Numbered from the stretch's first letter, positions 29,679-39,105 are shown. The stretch: 64,000 nt of DNA from Streptomyces sp. NBRC 110611 (GCF_001590865.1 NZ_BBUY01000001.1:985352-1049351); one strand, 5' to 3'. Made by a program: numbers and translations. Notes: a model not told the origin generated them from the sequence alone.

Positions 29679-31187
29679 GTGACCGTCACTGAACTGGTGT
29701 CGTACGAGGACGCGTTGGCCGCCTACGAGCCCGTCATGGGTCTCGAGGTGCACGTCGAACTCGGCACCAAGACCAAGATGTTCTGCGGGTGCGCCACGGC
29801 GCTGGGCGCCGAGCCCAACACGCAGACCTGCCCCACCTGCCTCGGCCTGCCCGGCTCCCTCCCGGTGATGAACGCCACCGGAGTCGAGTCCGCGATCCGC
29901 ATCGGCCTCGCGCTGAACTGCGAGATCGCCGAGTGGTGCCGCTTCGCCCGGAAGAACTACTTCTATCCGGACATGCCGAAGAACTTCCAGACCTCGCAGT
30001 ACGACGAGCCGATCGCCTTCAACGGCTATCTGGACGTCCAGCTGGAGGACGGCGAGGTCTTCCGCGTGGAGATCGAGCGCGCCCACATGGAGGAGGACAC
30101 CGGCAAGTCCACCCACGTGGGCGGCGCGACCGGCCGTATCCACGGCGCCACCCACTCCCTCCTCGACTACAACCGGGCCGGCATCCCGCTCATCGAGATC
30201 GTCACCAAGCCGATCGTCGGCGCGGGCGACAAGGCCCCCGAGGTCGCCAAGGCGTACGTCGCCGAACTGCGCGAGCTCATCAAGGCGCTCGGCGTCTCCG
30301 AGGCCCGGATGGAGATGGGCCAGATGCGCTGCGACGTGAACCTGTCGCTGCGCCCGGTCGGTACCGAGAAGTTCGGCACCCGCTCCGAGACCAAGAACGT
30401 CAACTCGCTGCGCAGCGTGGAGCGGGCCACCCGCTACGAGATCATGCGGCACGCCGCCGTGCTGGGCGGCGGCGGGAAGATCGTCCAGGAGACCCGGCAC
30501 TTCCACGAGGACGACGGCTCCACGACGTCCGGCCGGATCAAGGAGGAGGCGGAGGACTACCGCTACTTCCCCGAGCCGGACCTGGTCCCGGTGGCCCCGA
30601 GCCGCGAGTGGGTCGAGGAGCTGCGGGGCACCCTGCCCGAGCTGCCGCGGGTCCGCCGCAACCGGTTGCGCGAGGAGTGGGGCATCTCCGAGCACGACAT
30701 GCAGTCGATCCTCAACGCGGGCGCCGTCGACCTGATCGTCGCCACCGTCGAGGCCGGAGCGGACGCCGCCGCGGCCCGTAAGTGGTGGATGGGCGCGCTG
30801 GCCCGCAGCGCCAACGAGGCCGGCGTCGAGCTGTCCGCCCTGGCCATCACCCCGGCCCAGGTCGCCCGCGTCTGCGCGCTGGTCAAGGAGGGCTCCCTCA
30901 ACGACAAGCTGGCCCGCCAGGTCATCGAGGGTGTACTGGCCGGCGAGGGCGACCCGGACACGGTCGTCGAGCAGCGCGGCCTGAAGATCGTCTCCGACGA
31001 GGGTGCCCTGGGCACCGCCGTCGACGAGGCGATCGCCGCCAACGCCGCCATCGCCGACAAGATCCGCGGCGGCAAGGTGGCCGCGGCCGGCGCCCTGGTC
31101 GGCGCCGTCATGAAGGCGACGCGTGGGCAGGCCGACGCGGCCCGCGTGCGCGAGCTGATTCTCGAGCGGCTGGGCGTCGAGGGCTGA
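29679..31187 (+). CDS. gatB: Asp-tRNA(Asn)/Glu-tRNA(Gln) amidotransferase subunit B
   Basis: This 502-residue subunit binds the misacylated tRNA and carries out the kinase step. The N-terminal cradle shows [18 protein letters not shown] and [15 protein letters not shown], with conserved cysteines, then [18 protein letters not shown] and [11 protein letters not shown]. The C-terminal YqeY-like tail ([34 protein letters not shown]) is complete. It starts at GTG 29679 with GAGAGGT about 10 bases upstream. A strong terminator follows. Confidence 0.97.
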   Translation: MTVTELVSYEDALAAYEPVMGLEVHVELGTKTKMFCGCATALGAEPNTQTCPTCLGLPGSLPVMNATGVESAIRIGLALNCEIAEWCRFARKNYFYPDMPKNFQTSQYDEPIAFNGYLDVQLEDGEVFRVEIERAHMEEDTGKSTHVGGATGRIHGATHSLLDYNRAGIPLIEIVTKPIVGAGDKAPEVAKAYVAELRELIKALGVSEARMEMGQMRCDVNLSLRPVGTEKFGTRSETKNVNSLRSVERATRYEIMRHAAVLGGGGKIVQETRHFHEDDGSTTSGRIKEEAEDYRYFPEPDLVPVAPSREWVEELRGTLPELPRVRRNRLREEWGISEHDMQSILNAGAVDLIVATVEAGADAAAARKWWMGALARSANEAGVELSALAITPAQVARVCALVKEGSLNDKLARQVIEGVLAGEGDPDTVVEQRGLKIVSDEGALGTAVDEAIAANAAIADKIRGGKVAAAGALVGAVMKATRGQADAARVRELILERLGVEG

Positions 31188-31209
31188 CGCGGCTGTTTTT
31201 GCCCTGTCC

Positions 31210-31244
31210 GTGGTGACCGTCCCTCAGCGAGGGGCGGTCACCAC
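31210..31244 (+). terminator. gatB terminator hairpin
   Basis: A 15-bp stem with one G-T pair (GTGGTGACCGTCCCT / AGGGGCGGTCACCAC) and a 5-base loop lies 23 bases after the gatB stop. It has only a short T tract after it, as is common in this GC-rich background. Confidence 0.75.
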
Positions 31245-31382
31245 GCCTTTGCCGTCGGCAACACGCCCGACCACGACTGGACTTCACCCGGCCGGACCGT
31301 GCGGCGCGCGCCCGGCACAGCGGCGGGATACCTCTGAACACGAGGACAGCACCGGCTGCCCCGTCATGAAGGAGGACACGCC

Positions 31383-31703
31383 ATGCGAAAGCCCGTCACG
31401 CACCACGCCGCACTGAGCACCGCTGCCGCCCTGCTGACCGGCAGCGCCATCATGATGGGGGCCGGGACCGCCTCCGCCGCGGCCGACGATCACCAGCCGA
31501 CACCGAACTCCGCGTCGGTCTCGGCATCGGTGAGACTCGGCGGACCCCAGGAAGAGCGCAGCGAATCCCAGGACCGCAGCGAACCCCAACTCCAGCGCAG
31601 CGAATCCCAGGACCACCGTGACCGTCGCGGCCACCGCACCCACAACATGGAGAGCGAAGCCGAACCCGGCCTCGTCCCCCAGCTACTGCGCGAACTCTTC
31701 TGA
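31383..31703 (+). CDS. Small secreted protein with internal repeats
   Basis: This 106-residue protein has a classical signal peptide: basic MRKPVTHH, a hydrophobic core with MMGAG, and a TASA/A cleavage site near residue 33. The mature part is Ser/Gln/Glu/Arg-rich and contains two copies of RSESQD, encoded by a 21-base exact direct repeat at 31555-31575 and 31594-31614. AAGGAGG lies 8-12 bases before ATG 31383, so translation is well supported. No known domain is recognised. The repeat region is strongly hydrophilic and probably disordered. Confidence 0.7.
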   Translation: MRKPVTHHAALSTAAALLTGSAIMMGAGTASAAADDHQPTPNSASVSASVRLGGPQEERSESQDRSEPQLQRSESQDHRDRRGHRTHNMESEAEPGLVPQLLRELF

Positions 31704-31987
31704 CCGCCCCCGGAGCCACCTCGGCCTGCCGACTGGCGGGGACCGCGGCCACGATGGTGTCCCGGTCGTCTCACGTTCTCGCGCCAGGCGGGCCGGTGGT
31801 GTCTCCAGGGCGGAATGGCGCCCCTGAAGCGCATCAGCTGAGGCGCGTCTCGGTGTGGGGAAGTCCACAAAGGGGACAAAGGATCTTTTCGGCCTGACAC
31901 CCTGCTGTTCTCGTCCTCGTACCTACGCGCTCGGCACCACCCGCGACCCGGGAGTTATCGACGCACAACCCGGGAAGCAGTCGACGC
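31704..31987. other. Intergenic region upstream of MMPL transporter
   Basis: This 284-base stretch has no convincing ORF with a start and codon bias. Near its right end CCCGGG appears twice flanking GAGTTATCGACGCACAA (about 31950-31976), forming a short inverted repeat 12 bases before the transporter start. An AT-richer patch, AAAGGATCTTTTC (31879-31891), is a small palindrome-like motif. No specific function is assigned. Confidence 0.45.
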
Positions 31988-34333
31988 GTGACCGCTCTGG
32001 CTCGGTGGTGTCTCAGGCGCCGCATCGTGGTGATCGTCCTCTGGTTCGCCGCCTTCGCGGGGGTCGCCGTCGCCGCCGGGGCGACCGGGGCCGCGTACTC
32101 AAACGACTACGCGATGCCCGGGACCGAATCCGGGCAGGCGAGCGCCCTGATGGCCAAGGCCTTTCCGGGCCGGTCCGGGGACGTCAACACCATCGTGTGG
32201 CATACGGAGCGCGGGACGGTGCGCTCCGGCGCGGTCGAGACGACCATGCGGCGCACGCTGGCGGAGGTCGCCGAGCTGCCCGGAGTGTCCGAGGTGCGCG
32301 GTCCCTACGGCGGACCGGGCGGCGACGCGGACGGCGGGCGGCAGATCAGTGCGGACGGGCGCACCGCCTACGCCTCCCTCGTCTTCGACCGGGACACCGA
32401 CGACCTGGACGTACGGCAGGTCCGGAAGGTCGTCGACACCGCGCGGGCCGCGTCCGGTGACGGCCTCCAGGTCGAACTGGGCGGCGCCGGGATCGCGTTG
32501 ACCGAGGCGCCGCGCGCCCAGCTGGCGGAGCTCATCGGGCTCGGCGCGGCGGCCGTGGTGCTGTTCCTCGCCTTCGGATCGCTCGCCGCGACCTTCCTGC
32601 CGATCGTCACCGCGGTGGCCGCCGTCGGCACCGCCTCGGCCGGTATCAGCCTGCTCAGCCACACCATCCTGGTCGCCGACTTCGCGCCGATGCTCGGCAT
32701 GCTGATCGGCCTCGGTGTGGGCATCGACTACGCGCTGTTCATCGTCACCCGGCACCGTCACGGCCTCCGGGCGGGCCTTTCGGTCCAGGAGGCCGCCGAG
32801 CGCGCGGTGGCGGTATCCGGGCGCGCGGTGGTCTTCGCCGGGGCCACCGTCTGCATCGCGCTGCTCGGCATGCTGATCCTCCGGCTGGACTTCCTCGACG
32901 GGGTCGCCCTCGCCGCCGCGCTCACCGTCGTCCTGACCGTGGCGGCCGCCGTCACCCTGCTGCCGGCGCTGCTCGGGCTGATCGGGATGCGGGCGCTGGG
33001 CCGCCGTGAGCGGCGGCGGCTCGCCGAGCACGGGCCGCGGCCCGAGCGGCCCGCCGGCATCGCCGCCCGGTGGTCCGGCTTCGTCGAGCGGCACCCCAGA
33101 GTGCTGGGTGTGACGGCGGCCGCCGTGATGCTCGTCCTCGCGCTGCCGACGTTCGGACTGCACCTGGGCACCTCCGACCAGGGCAACAATCCGGCCGCCT
33201 CGACCACCCGCAAGGCGTACGACCTACTGGCCGGAGAGCGTGGCGAGGGAGGCGAGGGATCCGAGGCGTCCGAGGGAGGCGAGGGTTCCGACACCCGGAA
33301 AGTCCGGGAAGTCCGGGAAGCCGGGGACGCCCGGCCGAAGTCCGGCTTCGGGCCCGGATTCAACGGACCGCTGACCCTGGTCGGAGCCCTCGACGGCCCG
33401 CAGGACCGGACCGCCTTCGACGAGCTGCCGCAGCGGCTGCGGGCGGTGCCCGGCGTCGCCCAGGTCAGCGGCCCCGAATACGACGGCGGCCGCGGGACCG
33501 GAGTGGTCACTGTCGTACCGGACAGCTCCCCGCAGTCCCGGCAGACCTCCGACCTCGTGCAACGGCTGCGTACGGACGTCCTGCCGGCGGCCGCCGACGG
33601 GACCACGATGCGGGTGCGGGTCGGCGGGATCACCGCGAGCTACGACGACTTCGCCTCCGTCATCGTGGGCAAGCTGCCGCTCTTCGTCGGCGCGGTCATC
33701 GCGCTCGGCTCGCTCCTGCTGCTGCTCGCCTTCCGCAGCATCGGCATACCCCTCAAGGCCGCGCTGATGAACATCGCGGCCGTCGGCTCGTCCTTCGGGA
33801 TCGTGGTCGCGATCTTCCAGTGGGGGTGGGGCAGCGAGCTGCTGGGCCTGGGCAGCGCCGGCCCGATAGAACCCTTCCTGCCGGTCATCATGGTGTCGGT
33901 ACTCTTCGGGCTGTCCATGGACTACCAGGTGTTCCTGGTCTCGCGGATGTACGAGGAGTGGCGGCTGACCCGGGACAACCGCCGGGCGGTACGGGTCGGC
34001 CTCGCCGAGACCAGCCGGGTGATCAACTCGGCGGCGGTCATCATGATCGCGGTGTTCGCCGCCTTCATCCTCAGCGGCGACCGGATCATCGCGATGTTCG
34101 GCATCGGCCTGGCCGCCGCCGTCGCCCTGGACGCCTTCGTCCTCCGGACGCTGCTGGTCCCGGCCCTGATGCACATGCTGGGCGGCGCCAACTGGTGGCT
34201 GCCCGCCTGGCTGGACCGCCGGCTGCCCCGGATCAGCATCGAACCGGTGCCGGGGACGGGCGGCGCGGTGCCGGAGGCGGGCGGCGCGGTGCCGGGGCAG
34301 CCGGGCGGGGAGCGCCCGCTCGTGGGTGCGTAG
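31988..34333 (+). CDS. MMPL-family (RND superfamily) transporter
   Basis: This 781-residue protein has two homologous halves, each with a large periplasmic-side loop followed by a block of five or six helices. Characteristic segments are LLGMLILRLDFLDGVALAAALTV with GLGVGIDYALFIVTRHRHGLRAG in half one, and VSVLFGLSMDYQVFLVSRMYEEW in half two. MMPL members export lipids or other hydrophobic compounds across actinobacterial membranes. Translation starts at GTG 31988. A low-complexity Gly/Glu/Ser/Arg insert (GERGEGGEGSEASEGG and beyond, nt 33235-33345) interrupts the loop of the second half. The substrate is unknown. Confidence 0.9.
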   Translation: MTALARWCLRRRIVVIVLWFAAFAGVAVAAGATGAAYSNDYAMPGTESGQASALMAKAFPGRSGDVNTIVWHTERGTVRSGAVETTMRRTLAEVAELPGVSEVRGPYGGPGGDADGGRQISADGRTAYASLVFDRDTDDLDVRQVRKVVDTARAASGDGLQVELGGAGIALTEAPRAQLAELIGLGAAAVVLFLAFGSLAATFLPIVTAVAAVGTASAGISLLSHTILVADFAPMLGMLIGLGVGIDYALFIVTRHRHGLRAGLSVQEAAERAVAVSGRAVVFAGATVCIALLGMLILRLDFLDGVALAAALTVVLTVAAAVTLLPALLGLIGMRALGRRERRRLAEHGPRPERPAGIAARWSGFVERHPRVLGVTAAAVMLVLALPTFGLHLGTSDQGNNPAASTTRKAYDLLAGERGEGGEGSEASEGGEGSDTRKVREVREAGDARPKSGFGPGFNGPLTLVGALDGPQDRTAFDELPQRLRAVPGVAQVSGPEYDGGRGTGVVTVVPDSSPQSRQTSDLVQRLRTDVLPAAADGTTMRVRVGGITASYDDFASVIVGKLPLFVGAVIALGSLLLLLAFRSIGIPLKAALMNIAAVGSSFGIVVAIFQWGWGSELLGLGSAGPIEPFLPVIMVSVLFGLSMDYQVFLVSRMYEEWRLTRDNRRAVRVGLAETSRVINSAAVIMIAVFAAFILSGDRIIAMFGIGLAAAVALDAFVLRTLLVPALMHMLGGANWWLPAWLDRRLPRISIEPVPGTGGAVPEAGGAVPGQPGGERPLVGA

Positions 34334-34413
34334 CGCGCCGGCCGGAGTGCGCGTCCGGGCTTCCGGTCCCGCTTCTCATCTCGTTCTCAGATGCGGCACC
34401 TACGGTCGCGCCC

Positions 34414-35085
34414 ATGGGTACGACCAGGACGAGCGAGAAGCGAACCGACGACGAGACCGTGCCGGCCCAGGCCGCCGGCACGGAGGAGGACAAGAGCGCC
34501 AGGGCCGCGGAGAAGGCCGCGGAGACGGAGCCGGCGGCGGAGGCGACGGAGAAGGACGCCGCCGCCGGGCAGGATGCCGGGCAGGCCGGGGAGTCCGGGA
34601 CGAAGGACGCCACGGAGGACGAGGACGGTACGGCGAAGGACGCGGAGGACGGTGAGGAGAGCGGCGACGAGGACACCGTCTCCGAGCGCCGCTCCGGGGC
34701 CGGGATCTTCGGCGGCGCCGGTGCCGTCGTCGCCGCTGGGCTCGGCCTCGCGTCCGTCACCGGCACCTACGTCGGCCGCCTGATGGGCGAGCGGCAGACG
34801 CTCATGGGCCAGATCAAGCTCCAGTCGGGGCAGGCCACCGACCAGATCGCCGCCATGTACGGCACCCCCTGGCACACCACCGCCCTCGTCAACGGCGTCT
34901 TCGCGCTGCTCGCGGTACTGGTCGCCGTCGTGGTGCTGGCCTGGCCGCGGGCCGCCTGGGTGCGGGCCGTCGCCTGGGGCGGGCTGGCGCTCGGCGTGCT
35001 GGGCCTGCTGGTCTCCGCGGGCATGTACTTCGACCTGTTCGCGAACCTGCCCACCATCCCCAAGAGCATCGGCGGCGGCGCCTAG
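34414..35085 (+). CDS. Acidic-N-terminal membrane protein
   Basis: This 223-residue protein begins with about 95 residues that are Glu/Asp/Ala/Lys/Thr-rich and likely disordered. Three hydrophobic segments follow (IFGGAGAVVAAGLGLASVTG, LVNGVFALLAVLVAVVVLAW, VAWGGLALGVLGLLVSAGM), with a hydrophilic stretch GRLMGERQTLMGQIKLQ between the first and second. Similar proteins are common and uncharacterised in Streptomyces. ATG 34414 starts the frame; no strong ribosome site is seen. Confidence 0.72.
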   Translation: MGTTRTSEKRTDDETVPAQAAGTEEDKSARAAEKAAETEPAAEATEKDAAAGQDAGQAGESGTKDATEDEDGTAKDAEDGEESGDEDTVSERRSGAGIFGGAGAVVAAGLGLASVTGTYVGRLMGERQTLMGQIKLQSGQATDQIAAMYGTPWHTTALVNGVFALLAVLVAVVVLAWPRAAWVRAVAWGGLALGVLGLLVSAGMYFDLFANLPTIPKSIGGGA

Positions 35086-35114
35086 GGCACACGACGGCTC
35101 CCGGTCCGGAGGTG

Positions 35115-35297
35115 CTACGGGGTGCCCGGGCCCTCCTGCCGGGGTGCCTTGATGACGACGGCTCCCGAGGTGAGGTCTATCGGCCCCTTAGTGGGGTCGC
35201 TGTCGCCTATGTCGTCGACGACCAGCGTCATCTTCTGCCGTTCCTCGTCGGTGTGCTTACGGCCCGGCGCGAACAGCTCTTCCACGATGTTGAACAC
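35115..35297 (-). CDS. DUF6191-like small protein
   Basis: This 60-residue ORF reads VFNIVEELFAPGRKHTDEER then QKMTLVVDDIGDSDPTKGP and IDLTSGAVVI. The ELFAPGRKHT(D)EE and GPIDLxSGxVVI segments are what I recall of DUF6191 proteins. The start is taken at GTG 35297 (GAGGGGGC is 6-13 bases upstream); the frame could also begin at 35330. The function is unknown. It is convergent with the upstream acidic membrane protein. Confidence 0.7.
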   Translation of the reverse strand: MFNIVEELFAPGRKHTDEERQKMTLVVDDIGDSDPTKGPIDLTSGAVVIKAPRQEGPGTP

Positions 35298-35452
35298 GGT
35301 GCCCTGCCCCCTCGTCGATGTGACGTGCACCCGTCCCCTGGCCTACGAGTGTAGGCACGGGACGGGCAGGCGCGGCGAAAAGGGACCAGAGGGATCTGGC
35401 GGATGAGCCGGATCAGAGGGACGATCAGGTCACGGTGATCCATGGTGACCCG

Positions 35453-35486
35453 TCAGGTCACCTCGAGACTCAGGTCACCTCGAGAC
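35453..35486. repeat. 17-bp tandem duplication across the PQQ dehydrogenase stop codon
   Basis: TCAGGTCACCTCGAGAC occurs twice in direct tandem (35453-35469 and 35470-35486). The second copy contains the stop codon of the minus-strand sugar dehydrogenase. A third partial TCAGGTCAC lies at about 35425. Because 17 is not a multiple of three, the duplication could only be tolerated at or after the stop. Confidence 0.85.
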
Positions 35487-36660
35487 GGAGAATCCGGTCG
35501 TCGCCCTCGTGCGGTGTGCCCCGGCCGTCCGTGTTGCCGGTGACCAGCCACAGCCCGCCGTCGTCGGTCGCCACGACGGTCCGCAGCCGCCCGTAGGTGC
35601 CCTTCAGGAAGGCCTGCGGCGCTGCTACCGGCTTCGTCCCGTCCAGCGGGATCCGCCACAGCCGCTCGCCGCGCAGCGACGCCATCCAGACCGAGCCCTT
35701 GGCGTACGCGATACCGCTGGGCGAGGCGTCCGCGGTCCGCCACTGCTCGACCGGGTCGACGAATCCGGAGCCGCTCCGGCCGTTCCCGGCCCTGCCTTCG
35801 ACCTCGGGCCAGCCGTAGTTCCGGCCCGGCTCGATGAGGTTGAGCTCGTCCCAGGTGTCCTGCCCGAACTCCGAGGCCCACAGCCGGTGGTCACGGTCCC
35901 AGGCCAGCCCCTGCACATTGCGGTGCCCGTAGTCGTACACCACCGAATCGGCTTCGGGGTTGCCGTGTGCGGGCTCGCCGTCCGGCGTCATCCGCAGGAT
36001 CTTGCCGCCCAGTGAGGCCTTGTCCTGCGAGTGACCGGTGTCCCCGGCCTCACCGGTGCCGGCGTAGAGCATCTTGTCCGGTCCGAACGCGATCCGGCCG
36101 CCGTTGTGGATCTGGCCCTTGGGGATGCCGCGCAGGATCGTATTGGGCGCGCCGAGCTGGTCGCCCGGGGGGCGCTTCTCGTCGTAGTTCATCCGGGCGA
36201 TGCGGTTGTCGGACGCGGTGGTGAAGTACGCGTACACCTGGTGGTCCGTGCCGAAGGACGAGGGCACCGCGATCCCCAGCAGTCCGCCCTCGCCGGCCGG
36301 GGCCACGCCCGGTACCGAGCCCAGCTCGGTGGTCTTCCCGCTGTCCGCCGCGACCCGGACGATCTTCCCGGTGTCACGGGAGGAGACCAGCAGGTCACCG
36401 CCCGGCAGGGCCGCCACCCCCCACGGCGACTTCAGGCCGGTGGCCAGGGTCCTGACCACTTTTACCGAGCCTTTGGCGGGTGGTGCGGGGGACGGTGGCG
36501 TGGCGCTGGGCGCCCCGGCGGTGACCGGGGCACCGGGGCTCTTCGCCGGGGCGGCGGACATCCCGTCGCCCGGCTGCTGCCCGCCGCCCGCCGAACAGCC
36601 CGCGGCCAGCAGCAGTGCGGTGACGACGGCCAACACGCGGGTCCGGGAACGGCGTTGCAC
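35470..36660 (-). CDS. Lipoprotein PQQ-dependent sugar dehydrogenase-type protein
   Basis: This 396-residue protein starts at GTG 36660 (GAGAGG about 8 bases upstream). It has a lipoprotein signal peptide with lipobox LLLAAGC, then a Pro/Ala linker. The beta-propeller follows: SPWGVAALPGGDLLVSSRD, GEGGLLGIAV, NGGRIAFGPDKMLYAGTGE, YGHRNVQGLAWDRDHRLWASEFG and GIAYAKGSVWMASLRG. These are the signature segments of soluble glucose/sorbosone dehydrogenase-like proteins, which may or may not use PQQ. It would be anchored to the outer face of the membrane. The oxidised sugar is unknown. Confidence 0.85.
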   Translation of the reverse strand: MQRRSRTRVLAVVTALLLAAGCSAGGGQQPGDGMSAAPAKSPGAPVTAGAPSATPPSPAPPAKGSVKVVRTLATGLKSPWGVAALPGGDLLVSSRDTGKIVRVAADSGKTTELGSVPGVAPAGEGGLLGIAVPSSFGTDHQVYAYFTTASDNRIARMNYDEKRPPGDQLGAPNTILRGIPKGQIHNGGRIAFGPDKMLYAGTGEAGDTGHSQDKASLGGKILRMTPDGEPAHGNPEADSVVYDYGHRNVQGLAWDRDHRLWASEFGQDTWDELNLIEPGRNYGWPEVEGRAGNGRSGSGFVDPVEQWRTADASPSGIAYAKGSVWMASLRGERLWRIPLDGTKPVAAPQAFLKGTYGRLRTVVATDDGGLWLVTGNTDGRGTPHEGDDRILRLEVT

Positions 36661-36873
36661 GGCGTGATCCTCTCGTCTTCCGGGCTCGTCCGTCTTGCGT
36701 CTTCCAGGCTGGGACCAGAAGACCACATCGGGAGGCCCACCGCCGGGAAATCACACCGGCCGCGTGACGATCCGCTGGAGAACCGCTGGATGACGGCCCG
36801 CCGCCTGTACGCCCCGTCGCGTGAACGCTGTCAGGAACCGGTTACAGGGCGGGGCCTTCAGGACGGACGGGGA

Positions 36874-37941
36874 CTACCAGGACTGGCGGGCCGGCGGCAG
36901 CGACGCGATCTCCGCCAGGTCATCGTCGGTGAGCCGCAGCCCGGCCGCCTTGGCGTTCTGCGCGGCCCAGCGTTCCTTCTTGGTGCCCGGTACGGGGACG
37001 ACGTGCCGGCCCTGGGCCAGCACCCAGGCCAGTGCCACCTGCCCGGGCGTGGCGCCGTGCCGGGCACCGACCCGGCGCAGCCCGGCCACCACCGGCTGGT
37101 TCGCGGCCATCATCTCGGCGGTGAAGCGCGGATGGCGGGCCCGGAGGTCCTCCGGTTCGAAGCCCTGGCCGGGGGTGAGGGTGCCGGTCAGGAAGCCGTT
37201 GCCCAGCGGCATCGCCGCCAGGAAGCCGACACCGCGGGACTCGCACCACGGGAGCAGCGCCTCCAGCGCCTCCGGCGACCACACCGACAGCTCGGCCTGC
37301 ACACTGCTGACGGGGAACACCTGCTGGATGCGCTCCAGTTGGGCCAGCGTCCCGTCATGAGGGCGGGGGCGCGGACGGGCCACGGCCCGCCGTCCCGCAT
37401 GGGCGGTGCGGGGCGGGCGTACCCGGCGGGCGGCCCGGGCGCCCACCGCGCACAGGCCCAGCGACCGCACCTTCCCGGCCGCCACCAGATCCGCCATCGC
37501 CCCCCAGGTCTCCTCGATGGGTACTTCCGGATCGGCCCGGTGGAGCTGGTAGAGGTCGATGTGGTCGGTCTGCAGGCGCCGCAGCGAGGCGTCGCAGGCC
37601 CGCTTGACGTAGCCGGGCCGCCCGTTGGCGACGATGTGCCGCTCCCGCCCCGGGCTCTGCGGGTGTGGGGGGACCCCCACCAGCAGTCCGCACTTGGTCG
37701 AGACGAACGCCTCCGCCCGCCGCTCCCTGAGCACCCGGCCCACCAGCAGCTCATTGGTGAACGGCCCGTACATGTCGGCGGTGTCCAGCAGGCTGCAGCC
37801 CCGGTCCAGCGCGGTGTGCAGCGCCCGCAGCGACCCCTCCCCGCTGCGCTGTGACTCGGTGTACCCCCAGTTCATCGGCATACAGCCGAGCCCGATGGCG
37901 CCCACTTCAAGGGCCGCCGCACCGATCGTCCTGCGCTCCAC
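36874..37941 (-). CDS. Aldo/keto reductase with small insertions
   Basis: This 355-residue NADPH-dependent reductase starts at GTG 37941 with GGAGG about 9 bases upstream. Catalytic Asp-Tyr is in LLDTADMYG, Lys in VSTKCGLL, and His in DLYQLHRAD; cofactor segments are PVPGTKKER. Compared with typical members it has two insertions. VGVPPHPQSPGRER after STKCGLL is encoded by a GGGGG-type Streptomyces repeat. A long basic stretch, roughly ARRVRPPRTAHAGRR and beyond, comes before LAQLERIQQVFPVSSVQAE. The second insertion may disturb the barrel loop but leaves the frame intact. It is divergent from the 2-hydroxyacid dehydrogenase. Confidence 0.88.
   Translation of the reverse strand: MERRTIGAAALEVGAIGLGCMPMNWGYTESQRSGEGSLRALHTALDRGCSLLDTADMYGPFTNELLVGRVLRERRAEAFVSTKCGLLVGVPPHPQSPGRERHIVANGRPGYVKRACDASLRRLQTDHIDLYQLHRADPEVPIEETWGAMADLVAAGKVRSLGLCAVGARAARRVRPPRTAHAGRRAVARPRPRPHDGTLAQLERIQQVFPVSSVQAELSVWSPEALEALLPWCESRGVGFLAAMPLGNGFLTGTLTPGQGFEPEDLRARHPRFTAEMMAANQPVVAGLRRVGARHGATPGQVALAWVLAQGRHVVPVPGTKKERWAAQNAKAAGLRLTDDDLAEIASLPPARQSW
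37641..37682 (-). repeat. GGGGG-type hairpin repeat inside the aldo/keto reductase gene
   Basis: On the minus strand the segment starts with GTGGGGGTCCCCCCAC and ends in GGGGCGGGAGC, a pattern common to small dispersed repeats in Streptomyces. It is in frame and codes for a Gly/Pro/Arg-rich insertion. Similar segments occur at 40691-40732 and 59648-59685. Confidence 0.55.
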
Positions 37942-38029
37942 CTGGCTGTGCCTCCGTCCCCTCGCCCCCGATCAAGGGCCAGACCAAACTAACGTCTGAA
38001 CAGAACATTCCTTCGCATAGCCTCGGGGC
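37942..38029. promoter_or_regulatory. Divergent promoter region with TCTGNNCAGA palindrome
   Basis: Between the divergent aldo/keto reductase and 2-hydroxyacid dehydrogenase is an AT-rich block (37984-38020) with the short inverted repeat TCTGAACAGA (37995-38004). CATAGC at 38016-38021 is a possible -10 for the plus-strand gene, 8 bases before its ATG. The palindrome could bind a regulator of both genes. No regulator gene is adjacent. Confidence 0.4.
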
Positions 38030-39043
38030 ATGACGACCACACACCAGCGCGGCGGTGCAGTGAACGACGTGAGCGACGTGAGCGGCGTGGACGGCGTACC
38101 GGGCGGCGCGGACGATGTCTGGCTTCCGATCCCGCCCGACGAGATCGACGGCCTGCCCGACGGCCTGCGCTACGTCCACTGGGACGCCGGCCCCGACTAC
38201 CCGGCCGACCCGGCCCGGTGCGTCTTCTACACCGTGCCGTACCTGAAGGGCACCGAAGCCGCCCTGCGGCCGCTCTCCCGGATGAGCCGGGTCCGGGTGG
38301 TGCAGACCCTCACCGCCGGTGTGGACGACATCCTTCCGGGGCTGTCGCGGATGCCGTCCGGTGCCCGGCTGTGCAACGCCCGCGGGCTGCACGACGCCAG
38401 CACCGCCGAGCTCGCGCTCACCCTGATCCTGGCGTCGCTGCGGGACATCCCCGGTTTCGTACGGAGCCAGGACGCGGGGGAGTGGCGCACGGGTTTCCGT
38501 CCGGCTCTCGCCGACAAGTCGGTGCTCATTGTGGGCTATGGTTCGATCGGCAGTGCCATCGAAGACCGGCTCACCCCCTTCGAGTGTGCGCGGGTGGTGC
38601 GCGTCGCTCGCACCGCGCGTGACGCAGTGCGCGGTCCTGTGCACCCAATCTCCGAACTGTCCGCCCTCCTGCCCGCGGCGGATGTCGTCGTCCTCGCCAC
38701 TCCGCTCACCGAAGACACCCGTGACCTGGTCGGACGCGATTTCCTGGCGCGGATGAAGGAGGGCGCACTGCTGGTGAACGTCGCGCGCGGTGCGGTCGTC
38801 GACACCGCGGCGCTGCTGGCCGAACTGGAGTCGGGGCGCTTGCGCGCGGCGCTCGATGTCACCGATCCGGAACCCCTCCCCGCCGGGCATCCGCTGTGGC
38901 ACGCTCCCGGCGTGCTCATCACTCCACACGTCGGTGGCCCCAGCTCTGCTTTTCTGCCTCGCGCGAAGCGGCTCCTGCGGGACCAGCTGACCCTTTTCGC
39001 GGCCGGCGAACCCCTCCGAAACGTCGTTGCCTCCGCGGAATAA
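38030..39043 (+). CDS. D-isomer 2-hydroxyacid dehydrogenase
   Basis: This 337-residue NAD(P)-dependent enzyme reduces 2-oxo acids or oxidises D-2-hydroxy acids. It shows VQTLTAGVDDI, the Rossmann motif LIVGYGSIGSAI, VNVARGAVVDTAALLAEL with the catalytic Arg, DVTDPEPLP with the Glu, and LITPHVGG with the His. The first 25 residues are Asp/Val/Gly-rich and poorly conserved. Only substrate-class level annotation is possible. Confidence 0.9.
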   Translation: MTTTHQRGGAVNDVSDVSGVDGVPGGADDVWLPIPPDEIDGLPDGLRYVHWDAGPDYPADPARCVFYTVPYLKGTEAALRPLSRMSRVRVVQTLTAGVDDILPGLSRMPSGARLCNARGLHDASTAELALTLILASLRDIPGFVRSQDAGEWRTGFRPALADKSVLIVGYGSIGSAIEDRLTPFECARVVRVARTARDAVRGPVHPISELSALLPAADVVVLATPLTEDTRDLVGRDFLARMKEGALLVNVARGAVVDTAALLAELESGRLRAALDVTDPEPLPAGHPLWHAPGVLITPHVGGPSSAFLPRAKRLLRDQLTLFAAGEPLRNVVASAE

Positions 39044-39080
39044 GCGGGTTGCGGATAGCGCTACGAGGCCGTACGACTGC

Positions 39081-39105
39081 GGGGGGTGTTCAAAAAAAGC
39101 CCCCC
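39081..39105 (+). terminator. G6/C6 hairpin after the hydroxyacid dehydrogenase
   Basis: GGGGGG (39081-39086) pairs with CCCCCC (39100-39105) around a 13-base loop that contains seven A. No T tract follows on the plus strand, so termination is uncertain. Confidence 0.4.
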
